64,000 nt of DNA from Streptomyces zhihengii (GCF_016919245.1 NZ_JAFEJA010000001.1:5729501-5793500); one strand, 5' to 3'. Counted from the first letter of the stretch, positions 50,472-59,570 are shown. Notes: a model not told the origin generated them from the letters alone. Made by a program: numbers and translations.

Positions 50472-51125
50472 TCAGCAGCCGTTCAGGATCGACTGGAGCG
50501 CGCTCTTCTCCGCGGAGTCCACCTTGAGGTTCCAGTAGTACTTCGTGTGCACCCACATCCGGGCGTACACGCAGCGGTACGAGGTCACCGACGGCAGCCA
50601 CTCGGCCGGGTCCTGGTCGCCCTTGGCCTGGTTGACGTTGTCGGTGACGGCTATGAGCTGCGGACGGGTCAGGTCGTTGGCGAACTGCTGGCGCTTGGCG
50701 GTGGTCCAGGAGTTCGCGCCGGAACGCCAGGCCTCGGCCAGCGGGACGACGTGGTCGATGTCGACGTCGGACGCGGCGGACCAGGTGGCGCCGTCGTAGG
50801 GGGAGAACCAGCTTCCGCTGGTGGCGGCACAGCTGGAGTCCGTCTGGACGTTGGAGCCGTCGCGCTTGAGGACGGTCTCGCGGGTGTTGCAGGCGCCCGA
50901 CTGCGTGATCCAGTGCGGGAACAGGTCGCGGCTGTAGCCGGAGGTGGAGCCCTCGGTGGCGACGGTCAACTGGCTCAGGTAGCTGCGGGCGGTGGAGGCG
51001 CTGACGGGGGTGGGCGGGGCGGCCTGTGCGGCGGGGGCGGTGGCCAGCAGGCCGGTGGCCGCGAGCGCGGACGCGGCGAGGGCCACGGCGGTGCGGCGGA
51101 GGTGACGCGCGTAGATGCGAGACAT
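50472..51125 (-). CDS. Secreted HNH endonuclease (DUF1524-like)
   Basis: 217 residues. A signal peptide (YARHLRRTAVALAASALAATG...) has likely cleavage after AQA (about 36). The mature protein has SGYSRDLFPHWITQSGACNTRETVLKRD, then VDIDHVVPLAEAWRSGANSW, then RPQLIAVTDNVNQAKGDQDPAEWLP, and a final YARMWVHTKYYWNLKVDSAE. The DHVVPLAEAW and N-x-x-KGD-x-DPAEWLP motifs give the HNH catalytic His and Asn typical of secreted actinobacterial nucleases. Three cysteines precede and one ends the protein. Likely role is extracellular nucleic-acid digestion. Confidence 0.92.
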   Translation of the reverse strand: MSRIYARHLRRTAVALAASALAATGLLATAPAAQAAPPTPVSASTARSYLSQLTVATEGSTSGYSRDLFPHWITQSGACNTRETVLKRDGSNVQTDSSCAATSGSWFSPYDGATWSAASDVDIDHVVPLAEAWRSGANSWTTAKRQQFANDLTRPQLIAVTDNVNQAKGDQDPAEWLPSVTSYRCVYARMWVHTKYYWNLKVDSAEKSALQSILNGC

Positions 51126-51323
51126 GCGAACTCCTCGAGGTGGGGGGAACCTGACCTCCCCGCACGCCGTCCGGCGCGGGAGATGCCCGTCGGGGGCGTG
51201 GCCATGCTGGCGGCGCCAGGTTGCGCGGGGATGGGCGCCAGGTAACAGGGTGACGACATGGGCACGTCACATCAAGGGTTCTGACGGGACACCACGAACC
51301 CTTCACCGGCGTAGGGTTGCCGC

Positions 51324-52082
51324 GTGCTGCTGCCGGTCAACCTCACACTCGGGGCCGTACTGGCGGTCCTGCTCGCCGCCGCCGCCACGGTCGCGGCCGT
51401 CGCCCACCTCGGACGCTCCCGCCGGATCGCCGTCGCGGGAGTGCGCGCGGCGGTCCAACTCGCCGCCGTCTCCCTGGTGATCGGGCTGGTCGTCGAGTCG
51501 CTCCCGCTGCTCCTCGGCTTCCTGTTCCTGATGTACGCCGTCGCCGTGCGCACCGCCGGCCGCCGCGTCACCCCCAACGGCACCTGGTGGTGGGCCGCCC
51601 TCCCCATCGCCGCGGGTGTGGTCCCCGTCGTCGCCGCCCTGCTGCTGACCGGGCTCGTCCCGGTGAAGGGCATCGCGCTGGTCCCCGTCACCGGCATCCT
51701 GATCGGCGGCGCGCTCACCGCGACCGTGCTCGGCGGCCGGCGCGCGCTCGACGAACTGGCGCAGCGCCGCGGCGAGGTCGAGGCCGGCCTCGCCCTCGGG
51801 CTGCCGGACCGCGACGCCCGGATGGAGGTGGCCAGGGAGCCCGCGTCGGACGCCCTGCTGCCCGGTCTCGACCAGACCAGGACCGTCGGGCTCGTCACCC
51901 TCCCGGGCGCGTTCGTCGGCATGCTGCTCGGCGGCGCCTCGCCCGTCGAGGCGGGCGCGGTGCAGCTCTTCGTCCTGGTGGCCCTGATGGCGGTGCAGGC
52001 GGTGGCGGTGGCGGTGGTGCTGGAACTCGTCGCCCGCGGCAGGCTCCACCGGGACGGTACGGAGCCCGCCGCCGGAGGCTAG
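51324..52082 (+). CDS. UPF0014 family ABC-type permease (FetB/YbbM-like)
   Basis: 252 residues with about seven hydrophobic segments. GVRAAVQLAAVSLVIGLVVES, PVKGIALVPVTGILIGGALTATVLGGRRALDEL, and VGLVTLPGAFVGMLLGGASPVEAGAVQLFVLVALM are the family landmarks. E. coli FetB of this group functions with FetA as an iron exporter. No ATPase partner is adjacent here. GTG start at 51324 with GGGTTG upstream. It is divergent from the secreted HNH gene and convergent with the HAD gene. Confidence 0.88.
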   Translation: MLLPVNLTLGAVLAVLLAAAATVAAVAHLGRSRRIAVAGVRAAVQLAAVSLVIGLVVESLPLLLGFLFLMYAVAVRTAGRRVTPNGTWWWAALPIAAGVVPVVAALLLTGLVPVKGIALVPVTGILIGGALTATVLGGRRALDELAQRRGEVEAGLALGLPDRDARMEVAREPASDALLPGLDQTRTVGLVTLPGAFVGMLLGGASPVEAGAVQLFVLVALMAVQAVAVAVVLELVARGRLHRDGTEPAAGG

Positions 52083-52221
52083 CGCCGGGCCGGGAGCCGC
52101 CGCCCCCCGTGCGGGCGCCGCGCGGTGTGGCGCCGTCCGCCAGGGCGCCGTCGTGCCCCGCGGCCGGGTGCCGCCGCCCGCCGCGCCCGGCCGCCGGCCC
52201 GCCCGGCCCCGGACAGGCGAA

Positions 52222-52253
52222 CGGCTCCCCGCGGGGGCAGCCGCGGGGAGCCG
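52222..52253. terminator. Bidirectional terminator hairpin
   Basis: CGGCTCCCCGCGG, a 6-nt loop, and CCGCGGGGAGCCG: a perfect 13-bp stem between the convergent UPF0014 and HAD genes. No T-run follows, as is usual in Streptomyces. The 203-bp gap holds no gene. Confidence 0.75.
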
Positions 52254-52285
52254 TACGGAGGTGGTGGGGAGGTGTCCCCTCGCGC

Positions 52286-52948
52286 CTAGGCGGCGCGCAG
52301 TTCGAGGGTGCCGTCCGCGTGGGCGGTCAGGCGCAGGCCGTCCAGGTCCGTGACGTGCAGGTCGGGGGCGAACGCGGCGGCGCGGGGGCCCACGCCGACC
52401 ACGCGCATCCCGGCCGCGCGGGCCGCCGCGATGCCCGCCTCGGAGTCCTCGAAGGCGACGCAGTCGGCCGGGGCGTACCCGAGCTCGGCGGCGCCCTTGA
52501 GGAAGCCCTCCGGGTCCGGCTTGCTGGCGCCCACGCTCTCGGCGGTGACCCGCACCGCCGGCATGGGCAGACCGGCCGCGTTCATCCGGGCGGTGGCGAG
52601 GGCGGCGTCCGCCGAGGTCACCAGCGCGTGCGGCAGCCCGGCGACGGCCGCCATGAAGGCGGGGGCGCCGCCGACGGGCACGACGCCCTCGACGTCGGCG
52701 GTCTCCTGGGCGAGGAGCTCCCGGTTGTCGGCGTGGTTCTGCTCGGCGGGGCGGTCCGGGAGCAGGATCGCCATCGTGGCGTGGCCCTGCCGGCCGTGGA
52801 CGACCTTCAGCACCTCGACGGGGTCGAGCCCCTGCCGCAGCGCCCACGCCCGCCAGCAGCGTTCCACCACCGCGTCGGAGTTGACGATGGTGCCGTCCAT
52901 GTCGAGAAGGACGGCCCGGGCGGTGAGAACGGGCGGGGTGGCCTGCAT
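52286..52948 (-). CDS. HAD-superfamily phosphatase (beta-phosphoglucomutase-like)
   Basis: 220 residues from the ATG at 52946-52948 (TGGAG upstream). Motif I is LLDMDGTIVNSDAVVERCW (DxDGT), motif II ALVTSADAALA (T/S), the Lys motif VGASKPDPEGFL, and the acidic motif VAFEDSEAGIAAARAAGM. The C1 cap domain lies between motifs I and II (residues about 25-95). This is HAD subfamily IA, typical of sugar phosphatases. The AT-rich stretch at 53029-53055 (CTTTGTTTCTTCACGATACA, then AAAAG), with partial symmetry, is a likely promoter or operator. Exact substrate unknown. Confidence 0.9.
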   Translation of the reverse strand: MQATPPVLTARAVLLDMDGTIVNSDAVVERCWRAWALRQGLDPVEVLKVVHGRQGHATMAILLPDRPAEQNHADNRELLAQETADVEGVVPVGGAPAFMAAVAGLPHALVTSADAALATARMNAAGLPMPAVRVTAESVGASKPDPEGFLKGAAELGYAPADCVAFEDSEAGIAAARAAGMRVVGVGPRAAAFAPDLHVTDLDGLRLTAHADGTLELRAA

Positions 52949-53093
52949 CGGTGGGGCTCCAGAGGCGCGGGGCGGGGCGGAAGACAAACAAGCGGCCCCG
53001 CCCGCCGGTCAGGGAGTACGGGCGGAACCACTTTGTTTCTTCACGATACAAAAAGAGGGCCGTCCGCGCCACCCCGCCCCCGTGAAGCGCCCG

Positions 53094-54298
53094 CTACCGC
53101 CGGCGCGGCTCCCTCGTCTCCTCCTCCAGCGCGCGCCGGGTCTGCGGCCCGTAGACGCCGAGCGGATCGCCCTTGATGCCGCGGTCCCACTGGAAGATCT
53201 TGACCGAGTTCACCAGCTTCGCGTCGAAGACGCCGTCGGTCTGCCAGTCCCGCGAGTAGAGCCAGATCTCCTGGAGCCGCAGCTGCAGTTCCCGCACCTC
53301 GGAACCGCTGTCGCCCATCCGCAGCGTGCCCTGGCCGTTCTCCGGGGGCTCCTGCGACACCGTGCCGGTGGCCGTCGCCGTCGGCACGGGCGGCGGCGGG
53401 GCCGCGGGCGCGCTGGTGGCCGGGGCGGACCGGGACGCCGACGCGGAGGCCGACGGCGAGGCGGAGGCGGACGCGGAGGGCGAGGGCTTCGCCGTCCGGG
53501 ACGGCGAGGCCGAGGGCGAGCCGGTCGGCGACGGCGGCTCCAGCGGGGCGTCCGGGCCCACGTCGAGGCTCGGAGCGGTCTCCCGGTCCGGCATGGACAC
53601 CCGGTCCCGGTCCCTGCCCTCGTCCCCGTCGAACAGCCCGGAGGCGTAGGCCGCCGTGCCCGCCACCGCGAGGGCGGCGACCGCGGCGAGCGCCACGGCC
53701 CCCGCCGCCGGGACCGCCGGGGCGCGCGGCCCGCCGCCGGGGCGGCCGCGGAGCCCGTGAGCGGCGGCAGCTCCTGGGTGCCGTCGCGCGGGGCGGCCGC
53801 CGGGTGCGGCACCTCGTCGGGCAGCGGGGCGGCGACCGGGCGGAGCACGGCGGTCGGATGGTCGCCCTGCTCCCCGCCGGTCCCGTACGGACCCTGACCG
53901 TGCGGCCCGGCCCCGTGCGGCGGGTGCCCGTCGTACCCGTGCCGCTGTCCGTGCGCCCCGGGGGTGTGCGGCCCCTGCGGCCCCTGCCCGTGCGGTCCGG
54001 AGCCGTGCGGTGCGTACGGGCCGGGCGCGCCCGTGCCCGGACCGGCCGGATCCGGGGCGTGCGGGCCGTCGTCGGAGGAGTCGAGCGCCTCCAGCGTGAC
54101 GTAGGGGCGGATGCGCAGCGGATCGAAGTCCTCCGCGGCCGCCATCTCCTCCGCCGTGGTGCGTCCCCGGCCCGGGCGGGCCGGCGGAACGGCCCCGTGG
54201 ACGCCGCCCCCCGCGGCGCCCGCGCAGGTGCAGGCGATACCCGTGCCGCCGGCCGCGGCCCGCGGTCTGCCGCACTCCTGGCATGTGTTTCCGGTCAT
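53094..54298 (-). pseudogene. Frameshifted peptidoglycan-binding-domain protein
   Basis: The N-terminal frame (start 54296-54298) encodes MTGNTCQECGRPRAAAGGTG, then CTCAG, a zinc ribbon, then EDFDPLRIRPYVTLEALDSS and a His/Pro/Gly-rich linker up to QELPPLTGSAAAP. The continuation, a membrane helix (VALAAVAALAVAGTAAYAS), a Ser/Pro/Ala linker, and a C-terminal peptidoglycan-binding domain (LRMGDSGSEVRELQLRLQEI, then GVYGPQTRRALEEE), is in another frame. The switch lies in GC-rich DNA near 53725-53770. Together they form a normal single protein of about 400 residues, so a frameshift mutation or a sequencing error split it. Confidence 0.75.
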
Positions 54299-54489
54299 GG
54301 CCGGTCCCCTCCCCTTGGAATGCCGCAAATTATGCAGCGTGCATGTGACCCACCCCACGGCAGCACCCGTATCGCGGCGGTTTCCGGCCGGGACGCCCCC
54401 GGGCGCCCCGGGACCGCTCGGCAGGCCATAAGCGGTCGCACCCACCACGATGGATGGGAAGCGCATCCCAGGAGCGCAAAGGAGACGGT

Positions 54490-56565
54490 ATGGCCCAGGA
54501 CGTCAGCTCCGCACCGGCACCGCCGGCCCCCGGCGAAGGACACAGCCGGCGGGCCGTACTCGTCGCCATCGGCGCCCTGCTGCTGGGCATGCTGCTCGCC
54601 GCGCTCGACCAGACGATCGTCGCCACCGCGCTGCCGACGATCGTCAGCGAACTCGGCGGCATGGACCACCTCTCCTGGGTGGTGACCGCCTACCTGCTGG
54701 CGTCCACCGCGGCGACCCCGCTGTGGGGCAAACTCGGCGACCAGTACGGGCGCAAGAAGCTCTTCCAGGCCGCCATCGTCATCTTCCTCATCGGCTCCGC
54801 CCTGTGCGGCATGGCGCAGAACATGCCGCAGCTCATCGGCTTCCGCGCCCTCCAGGGCCTCGGCGGCGGCGGTCTGATGGTGCTGTCCATGGCGATCGTC
54901 GGCGACCTCGTACCGCCCCGCGAACGCGGCCGCTACCAGGGCCTGTTCGGTGCCGTGTTCGGCGCGACCAGTGTGCTCGGGCCGCTGCTCGGCGGCTTCT
55001 TCACCGAGCACCTCAACTGGCGCTGGGTGTTCTACATCAACCTGCCCATCGGCGTCGTGGCCCTGCTCGTCATCGCCGCGGTCCTCCACATCCCCGTCCG
55101 GTCCCAGCGGCACACCATCGACTACCTCGGCACGTTCCTCATCGCCTCCGTCGCCACCTGCCTGGTCCTCGTCGCCTCGCTCGGCGGCACGACCTGGGCC
55201 TGGGGCTCGCCGCAGATCATCGGCCTGGCCCTGCTGGGCGCGGTGCTGCTGGTCGCCTTCGTCGCCGTCGAGCGCCGGGCGGCCGAGCCGGTGCTGCCGC
55301 TGAAGCTCTTCCGGATCCGCACCTTCTCGCTCGTCGCCGTCATCAGCTTCATCATCGGCTTCGCCATGTTCGGCGCGATGACCTACCTGCCGACGTTCCT
55401 CCAGGTCGTGCGCGACGTGTCGCCGACGATGTCCGGCGTCCACATGCTGCCGATGGTGTTCGGCATGCTGCTCACCTCCACCCTGTCCGGGCAGCTCGTC
55501 AGCCGGACGGGGCGCTGGAAGGTGTTCCCGATCGCGGGCACCGCCGTCACCGCGATCGGCCTCCTCCTGCTCCACCTGCTGACCGAGAACAGCTCCGACT
55601 GGCAGCTCAGCCTCTGCTTCCTGGTCTTCGGCGCCGGACTCGGCCTGGTCATGCAGGTCCTGGTGCTCGTCGTGCAGAACGCGGTCAGCTACGAGGATCT
55701 GGGCGTGGCCACCTCGGGGGCGACGTTCTTCCGCTCCATCGGCGCCTCCTTCGGCGTCGCGATCTTCGGCACCGTCTTCACCAACCGCCTGGAGACCAAG
55801 CTCACCGACGCCCTCGCGGGCCAGCAGGTGCCACCGGGCGCGGACGCCTCCGCACTGGCCGCCGACCCCCGGGCCATCGCCGAACTGCCGGCCGAGCTGC
55901 GGCCGTCCGTCCTGCACGCCTACGCGACGTCCATCACGGACGTCTTCCTGTACGCGGTGCCGGTCGTCGTCCTCGCCTTCGTGGTCGCCTGGTTCCTCAA
56001 GGAGGACAAGCTGCGCGGCTCGGTCACCGCGCCCGACACCAGCCAGACCCTGGCCTCCAACCCGGTCGAGCGCTCCTCGCACGACGAGGTCGCGCGCGCC
56101 CTGTCCGTCCTCGGCTCCCGCGACGGCCGCAAGCGGATCTACGAGAAGATCACCGCGCGCGCCGGGTACGACGACATGCTCCCGGCGGCCGGCTGGCTGC
56201 TGCTGCGCATCCGGCGCCACGGTGTCGTCGAACCGGCCCGCCTCGCCGAGCAGACCCCCGTGCCGCTGCGCGCCGTTACCGAGGCCGCCCGGCAGATCGA
56301 GGGCCGCGGGCTGGCCCGGCGCGAGGGGCTCGACCTGATGCTCACCGACGAGGGGGCCCTGGCCGCCGCCCGGCTCTCGGACGCCCGGGAGGAGTCCCTC
56401 GCGGAGCTGCTCGGCGACTGGTGGGGACCCGACCGGCCCACCGACCTGATCCAGCTCGTGCGCGAACTCAACGCCGAACTCTGCGGCTCCGACGCGGAGG
56501 GCCCGCACGACCACGTCCGCCAGGACCACGAGCGCCCCGCCGTCGAGTACCCCCACCGGGGCTGA
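54490..56565 (+). CDS. DHA2-family multidrug efflux transporter with C-terminal winged-helix-like tail
   Basis: 691 residues. The MFS part has up to 14 membrane helices. Motif A is GKLGDQYGRKKLFQAAIVIF, the LDQTIVATALPTIVSELGG start is typical of EmrB/QacA drug exporters, and GATSVLGPLLGGFFTEHLNWRWVFYINLPIG is motif C. After about residue 515 a cytoplasmic tail of about 170 residues has VVEPARLAEQTPVPLRAVTE, then AARQIEGRGLARREGLDLMLTDEGAL, a winged-helix layout resembling MarR proteins. The start has GGAGACGGT just upstream. Drug export is inferred from the family. Confidence 0.9.
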   Translation: MAQDVSSAPAPPAPGEGHSRRAVLVAIGALLLGMLLAALDQTIVATALPTIVSELGGMDHLSWVVTAYLLASTAATPLWGKLGDQYGRKKLFQAAIVIFLIGSALCGMAQNMPQLIGFRALQGLGGGGLMVLSMAIVGDLVPPRERGRYQGLFGAVFGATSVLGPLLGGFFTEHLNWRWVFYINLPIGVVALLVIAAVLHIPVRSQRHTIDYLGTFLIASVATCLVLVASLGGTTWAWGSPQIIGLALLGAVLLVAFVAVERRAAEPVLPLKLFRIRTFSLVAVISFIIGFAMFGAMTYLPTFLQVVRDVSPTMSGVHMLPMVFGMLLTSTLSGQLVSRTGRWKVFPIAGTAVTAIGLLLLHLLTENSSDWQLSLCFLVFGAGLGLVMQVLVLVVQNAVSYEDLGVATSGATFFRSIGASFGVAIFGTVFTNRLETKLTDALAGQQVPPGADASALAADPRAIAELPAELRPSVLHAYATSITDVFLYAVPVVVLAFVVAWFLKEDKLRGSVTAPDTSQTLASNPVERSSHDEVARALSVLGSRDGRKRIYEKITARAGYDDMLPAAGWLLLRIRRHGVVEPARLAEQTPVPLRAVTEAARQIEGRGLARREGLDLMLTDEGALAAARLSDAREESLAELLGDWWGPDRPTDLIQLVRELNAELCGSDAEGPHDHVRQDHERPAVEYPHRG

Positions 56566-56575
56566 GCCCTGCGCA

Positions 56576-56715
56576 CCGCCCCGGCCACGGGCACCTGACG
56601 CCGGGGCGGGCACCGGTACCGGCACCGCCACGGACGCCTGACGCCGCGGCGGGCACCGGCACCGCCCCGGCCACGGGCACCTGACGCCGCAGCGGGCACC
56701 GGTACGGTCACCGGC
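56576..56715. repeat. Imperfect tandem repeat after the transporter gene
   Basis: Three imperfect copies of a unit of about 37-49 bp beginning CACCGCCCCGGCCACGGGCA, then CCTGACGCCG, with CGGGCACCGG recurring. It fills most of the 170-bp gap between the transporter and the convergent GNAT gene. No frame is conserved. Confidence 0.55.
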
Positions 56716-56735
56716 CGCCTCGGGACCGGGGCGGC

Positions 56736-57215
56736 CTACAGCTCCTTGCCGTACCAGATCTCCATGTACGGCCCCGTGCAGTACGCAGGGATCTCGGCGT
56801 ACCCGTGGCGCACGTACAGCGACCGGGCCGGCACCAGGTCGAGCCGGGTGTTGAGGACCATCCGGCGGGCGCCGAGGCCGCGTGCCTGCCGCTCCAGGCA
56901 CTCCAGCAGCAGCCGGGCGCCGTCGCGGCCCCGGAAGCCCGGCCGGACGAACACCCGGGTGAGCTCCGCCCGGCCGCCGTCCAGCAGCAGGACCCCGCCG
57001 CAGGCGGCGGGCTCGCCCCCGTGGCGGCCCACGACGAACCGCCCGGTGGGCGCGGCGAGGCGCGCCGCGCCGTCGTCCGTGAGCCCCTCGTCGATCTCGG
57101 CCTCCGTGGCGGGCCGCCGCCAGTAACTGCCCGCGACGTCCCCGTAGTAGGCGCGCCGCAGGGCGGTCGCGTCGGCGGTGTCGAAGGGTTCGGGGGCGAA
57201 GGTCCACTGGCTCAT
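56736..57215 (-). CDS. GNAT-family N-acetyltransferase
   Basis: 159 residues. The GNAT core is GRFVVGRHGGEPAACGGVLL, then AELTRVFVRPGFRGRDGARLLLECLERQARGLGAR (acetyl-CoA pyrophosphate loop R-G-x-x-G-x), then MVLNTRLDLVPARSLYVRHGY. The N-terminal WTFAPEPFDTADATALRRAYYGDVAG is a family variation of small-molecule acetyltransferases. Target unknown. Confidence 0.9.
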   Translation of the reverse strand: MSQWTFAPEPFDTADATALRRAYYGDVAGSYWRRPATEAEIDEGLTDDGAARLAAPTGRFVVGRHGGEPAACGGVLLLDGGRAELTRVFVRPGFRGRDGARLLLECLERQARGLGARRMVLNTRLDLVPARSLYVRHGYAEIPAYCTGPYMEIWYGKEL

Positions 57216-57337
57216 GGGACGTGCCTACCTCGCGACGCGCCGGTTTGGCACGCGAATTAGGGGCAATCCGCAGTGACGAGCGCTCGTGCACACCGTTACG
57301 GAAGGCCACCAGAAAGAGACGGACCAGGAAGGCAGAC

Positions 57338-57973
57338 ATGTCAGCCCTGACGACAGTTCTCATCATCGCCGCGGTCGTCGCCGTGGCAGTGGCCGCCGGA
57401 GCCCTGCTGTACCCGCGCATGGGCCGAGGCGGCGGAACACGATCCCTGCGGAAGCGTTTCGGTCCCGAGTACGAGCGGACCCTCGCCCGGCACGACGGCG
57501 ACGCCGCCGCCGCCGACCGCGAGCTGAAGGAGCGCGTCGACCGGTACGGCGGCTTCACGCCGCTGCCGCTGGAGCCGAAGGTCCGCGAGGAGTACACCGC
57601 CCAGTGGACGACGCTCCAGGAGCGCTTCGTCGACGCGCCGGGTCAGGCCGTCGCCGACGCCGAGCACCTGCTGGCGAGGATCGCCGAGACCCGGGGCTAC
57701 CCCGGCGCCGACCGCCACGAGGAGCAGACCGCGGCGCTCTCGGTGCACCACCCGCACCATGTCGACGGCTTCCGTGAGGCGCGCCGCGCCGCGCACAGCC
57801 AGTCGGCGTCCACGGAGGAGCTGCGCGAGGCGATGCTCCACGCGCGTGCCCTCTTCGAGGAGCTGACGGACGGCCGCGCCGCGGCCTCGCCCGCCCGCCA
57901 GGGGCAGCGCGCACCGAAGGACACCCCGATGCGCCGCCCGAACGTCCTCAAGCCGAAGGGGAGTGGCGCCTGA
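57338..57973 (+). CDS. Membrane-anchored protein with charged helical domain
   Basis: 211 residues. One N-terminal membrane helix (ALTTVLIIAAVVAVAVAAGALLY, about residues 3-25) is followed by a charged domain (TRSLRKRFGPEYERTLARHD, then ADRELKERVDRYGGFTPLPL, then WTTLQERFVDAPGQAVADAEHLL). The pattern R-K-R-FGPEYERT...A-x-xEL-x-xR, then L-x-xRF-x-D-P, is conserved in an actinobacterial family of unknown function. Its TGATG junction with the next gene implies coupling. The ATG at 57338 follows AGGAAGG. Confidence 0.75.
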   Translation: MSALTTVLIIAAVVAVAVAAGALLYPRMGRGGGTRSLRKRFGPEYERTLARHDGDAAAADRELKERVDRYGGFTPLPLEPKVREEYTAQWTTLQERFVDAPGQAVADAEHLLARIAETRGYPGADRHEEQTAALSVHHPHHVDGFREARRAAHSQSASTEELREAMLHARALFEELTDGRAAASPARQGQRAPKDTPMRRPNVLKPKGSGA

Positions 57974-59034
57974 TGAACCGCCGCGACGACCAGCCGGAGA
58001 AGCAGCCCGTCACCCCCGCGACGGGGGACACCGTCCCGGAGCAGCGCGCCGCGGGGACCACGGCCCCCTCGGGCCGAGTCCCGGGCCCGCGACCGGCCGA
58101 CGCGATGCTCGCGTCCGGCCCGCCGCCCGCCCCGCCGGCCCCCGGCGCCCCGGGCCGCCCGGCCGACGCGTCGGCCACCGGCCGCCCCGGCACGGGTGCT
58201 CCCGACGGGTACGGCACCGCGTCCGCCCCCGGCGCGGGTCGCCCCGGGGCCGCGGCCGACCCGGACCGGTACGGACAGGCGTCCGCGTCCGACCGCCCCG
58301 GCACGGGTGGCCGTGACGGGTACGGCACCGCCACCGCCTCTGCCTCCGACCGCCCCGGCACCGCGTCCGCCTCCGGCACGGACCGCCACGGCGCCGCGGC
58401 CGACCCGGACCGGTACGGGCCCGTGTCCGCCGGTGGTGCGGCAGCGGCCGCCGGTACGCCGAGGGGCGGCCGGGCGGCCGACCCTCGGACGACCGGGCAC
58501 GGCACGGAAAGGGCCGCCGGCCACACACCCGCGGCACCGGTGGCGGCCACGCCGCTCGCCGAGTCGCCGCTGTCCGCCCCTCCGCCCGGAGACCCCGGTG
58601 CCACGGGCAGGAGCGGGGGGCACACCCCCGCGACCCCCGCCGCGCCGCGCGGGCAGGAGCCGGCGGTGACCACGGGAGGGGCCGAACGCGCCGACCTCGC
58701 CGCGCGGGCGGGCCACGCGGAGCACGCGGGGACGCAGCACGGCACCCGGCACACCACCCTGCTCGCCGACGGCGAGCGGGAGCGCCTCGACGAGCGGCTG
58801 CACCACGCGCTCGCCCACTTCGTGGACGAGCCGCGCGGGTCCGTCGAGGAGGCGGACGCGGTGCTCGACGAGGCGGGCAAGCAGCTCGTCGCCTCGCTGG
58901 AGGAGCGCCGGCGCACTCTGCGGGCCGGCTGGCAGCGCGACCCGGAGGCGGCCGACCGGGCCGACGACACCGAGGAGCTGCGCCAGACGCTGCGCCACTA
59001 CCGGGAGGTCACCCAGCGTCTGCTGGGGGCGTGA
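57973..59034 (+). CDS. Low-complexity Pro/Ala/Gly protein with charged C-terminal domain
   Basis: 353 residues. The first 250 are Gly/Ala/Pro/Asp-rich with degenerate repeats (DGYGTAS, DRPGTG, ADPDRYG several times). The last about 90 residues are structured (LLADGERERLDERLHHALAHFVDEP, then VLDEAGKQLVASLEERRRTLR, then ELRQTLRHYREVTQRLL), resembling the preceding gene's RF-x-D-P helix pattern. It starts in the TGATG overlap and probably forms a pair with the upstream membrane protein. No known domain is assigned. Confidence 0.65.
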   Translation: MNRRDDQPEKQPVTPATGDTVPEQRAAGTTAPSGRVPGPRPADAMLASGPPPAPPAPGAPGRPADASATGRPGTGAPDGYGTASAPGAGRPGAAADPDRYGQASASDRPGTGGRDGYGTATASASDRPGTASASGTDRHGAAADPDRYGPVSAGGAAAAAGTPRGGRAADPRTTGHGTERAAGHTPAAPVAATPLAESPLSAPPPGDPGATGRSGGHTPATPAAPRGQEPAVTTGGAERADLAARAGHAEHAGTQHGTRHTTLLADGERERLDERLHHALAHFVDEPRGSVEEADAVLDEAGKQLVASLEERRRTLRAGWQRDPEAADRADDTEELRQTLRHYREVTQRLLGA

Positions 59035-59122
59035 GGACCTCCGCCGCGGGCGGTGCGGGCGCGCCCGGCCCCCCGGGTCCGGCGCGGGCACGCGCCTCGC
59101 CCGCGCCGGACCGGGCGCGACA

Positions 59123-59177
59123 CGCCGCTGCCTCGGGCCGGCCCCCGCGATACGGGGGCCGGCCCGAGGCAGCGGCG
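59123..59177. terminator. Perfect 25-bp inverted repeat, bidirectional terminator
   Basis: Arms 59123-59147 and 59153-59177 are perfectly complementary over 25 bp with the 5-nt loop CGATA. It stands between the rightward gene ending at 59034 and the leftward ABM gene ending at 59217. A stem this long can terminate both transcripts. No gene is in the gap. Confidence 0.85.
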
Positions 59178-59216
59178 TCGCCGGGACGGGACCGCCCGCC
59201 CCGGCGGAAGCCCCGC

Positions 59217-59570
59217 TCAGGCGGACTTCGGCGCCGCCTGCTGGACCACCTCGAAGGACCAGAGCGTCGAGGCGGAGGCGGCGGGCCTGGGCCGCTCGCC
59301 GCCCGCTTCGCCGCCCTGACCGCCGGGGCCGCCCTGACCGCCCTGGTGGGCGGCCTTCATCGGGCCCTCCATCCACGCCTGGAAGGCGGCCTCGTCACGC
59401 CAGCGGGTGTAGACGAGGTACTGGTCGGTGCCCTCCACGGGGCGCAGCAGCTCGAACCACTCGAAGCCGTCGGACGACTCCACGGCCCCGGCCCGCGAGG
59501 AGAACCGCTTCTCCAGCGTCTCCCGCTGCTCGGCCGGGACGCTCAGCACATTGATCTTCACGATGCTCAT
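59217..59570 (-). CDS. ABM-domain monooxygenase-like protein
   Basis: 117 residues. The N-terminal 75 residues form an antibiotic biosynthesis monooxygenase (ABM) ferredoxin-like fold: IVKINVLSVPAEQRETLEKRFSSRAG, then SSDGFEWFELLRPVEGTDQY, then YLVYTRWRDEAAFQAWMEGP. Such domains bind haem or quinone substrates, and small stand-alone ones are often haem-degrading or quinol-modifying. The Gly-rich C-terminal 40 residues are low-complexity. The start at 59568-59570 is preferred; MGG three codons earlier is possible. Function not determinable. Confidence 0.82.
   Translation of the reverse strand: MSIVKINVLSVPAEQRETLEKRFSSRAGAVESSDGFEWFELLRPVEGTDQYLVYTRWRDEAAFQAWMEGPMKAAHQGGQGGPGGQGGEAGGERPRPAASASTLWSFEVVQQAAPKSA

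Noticed and set aside
50472..51125. Nuclease toxin of a contact-dependent or polymorphic system
   Set aside because: It has a signal peptide and no delivery domain or adjacent immunity gene, so it is a plain secreted nuclease.
56576..56715. A further small gene between the transporter and GNAT gene
   Set aside because: The frames only translate the tandem repeat, with no start context.
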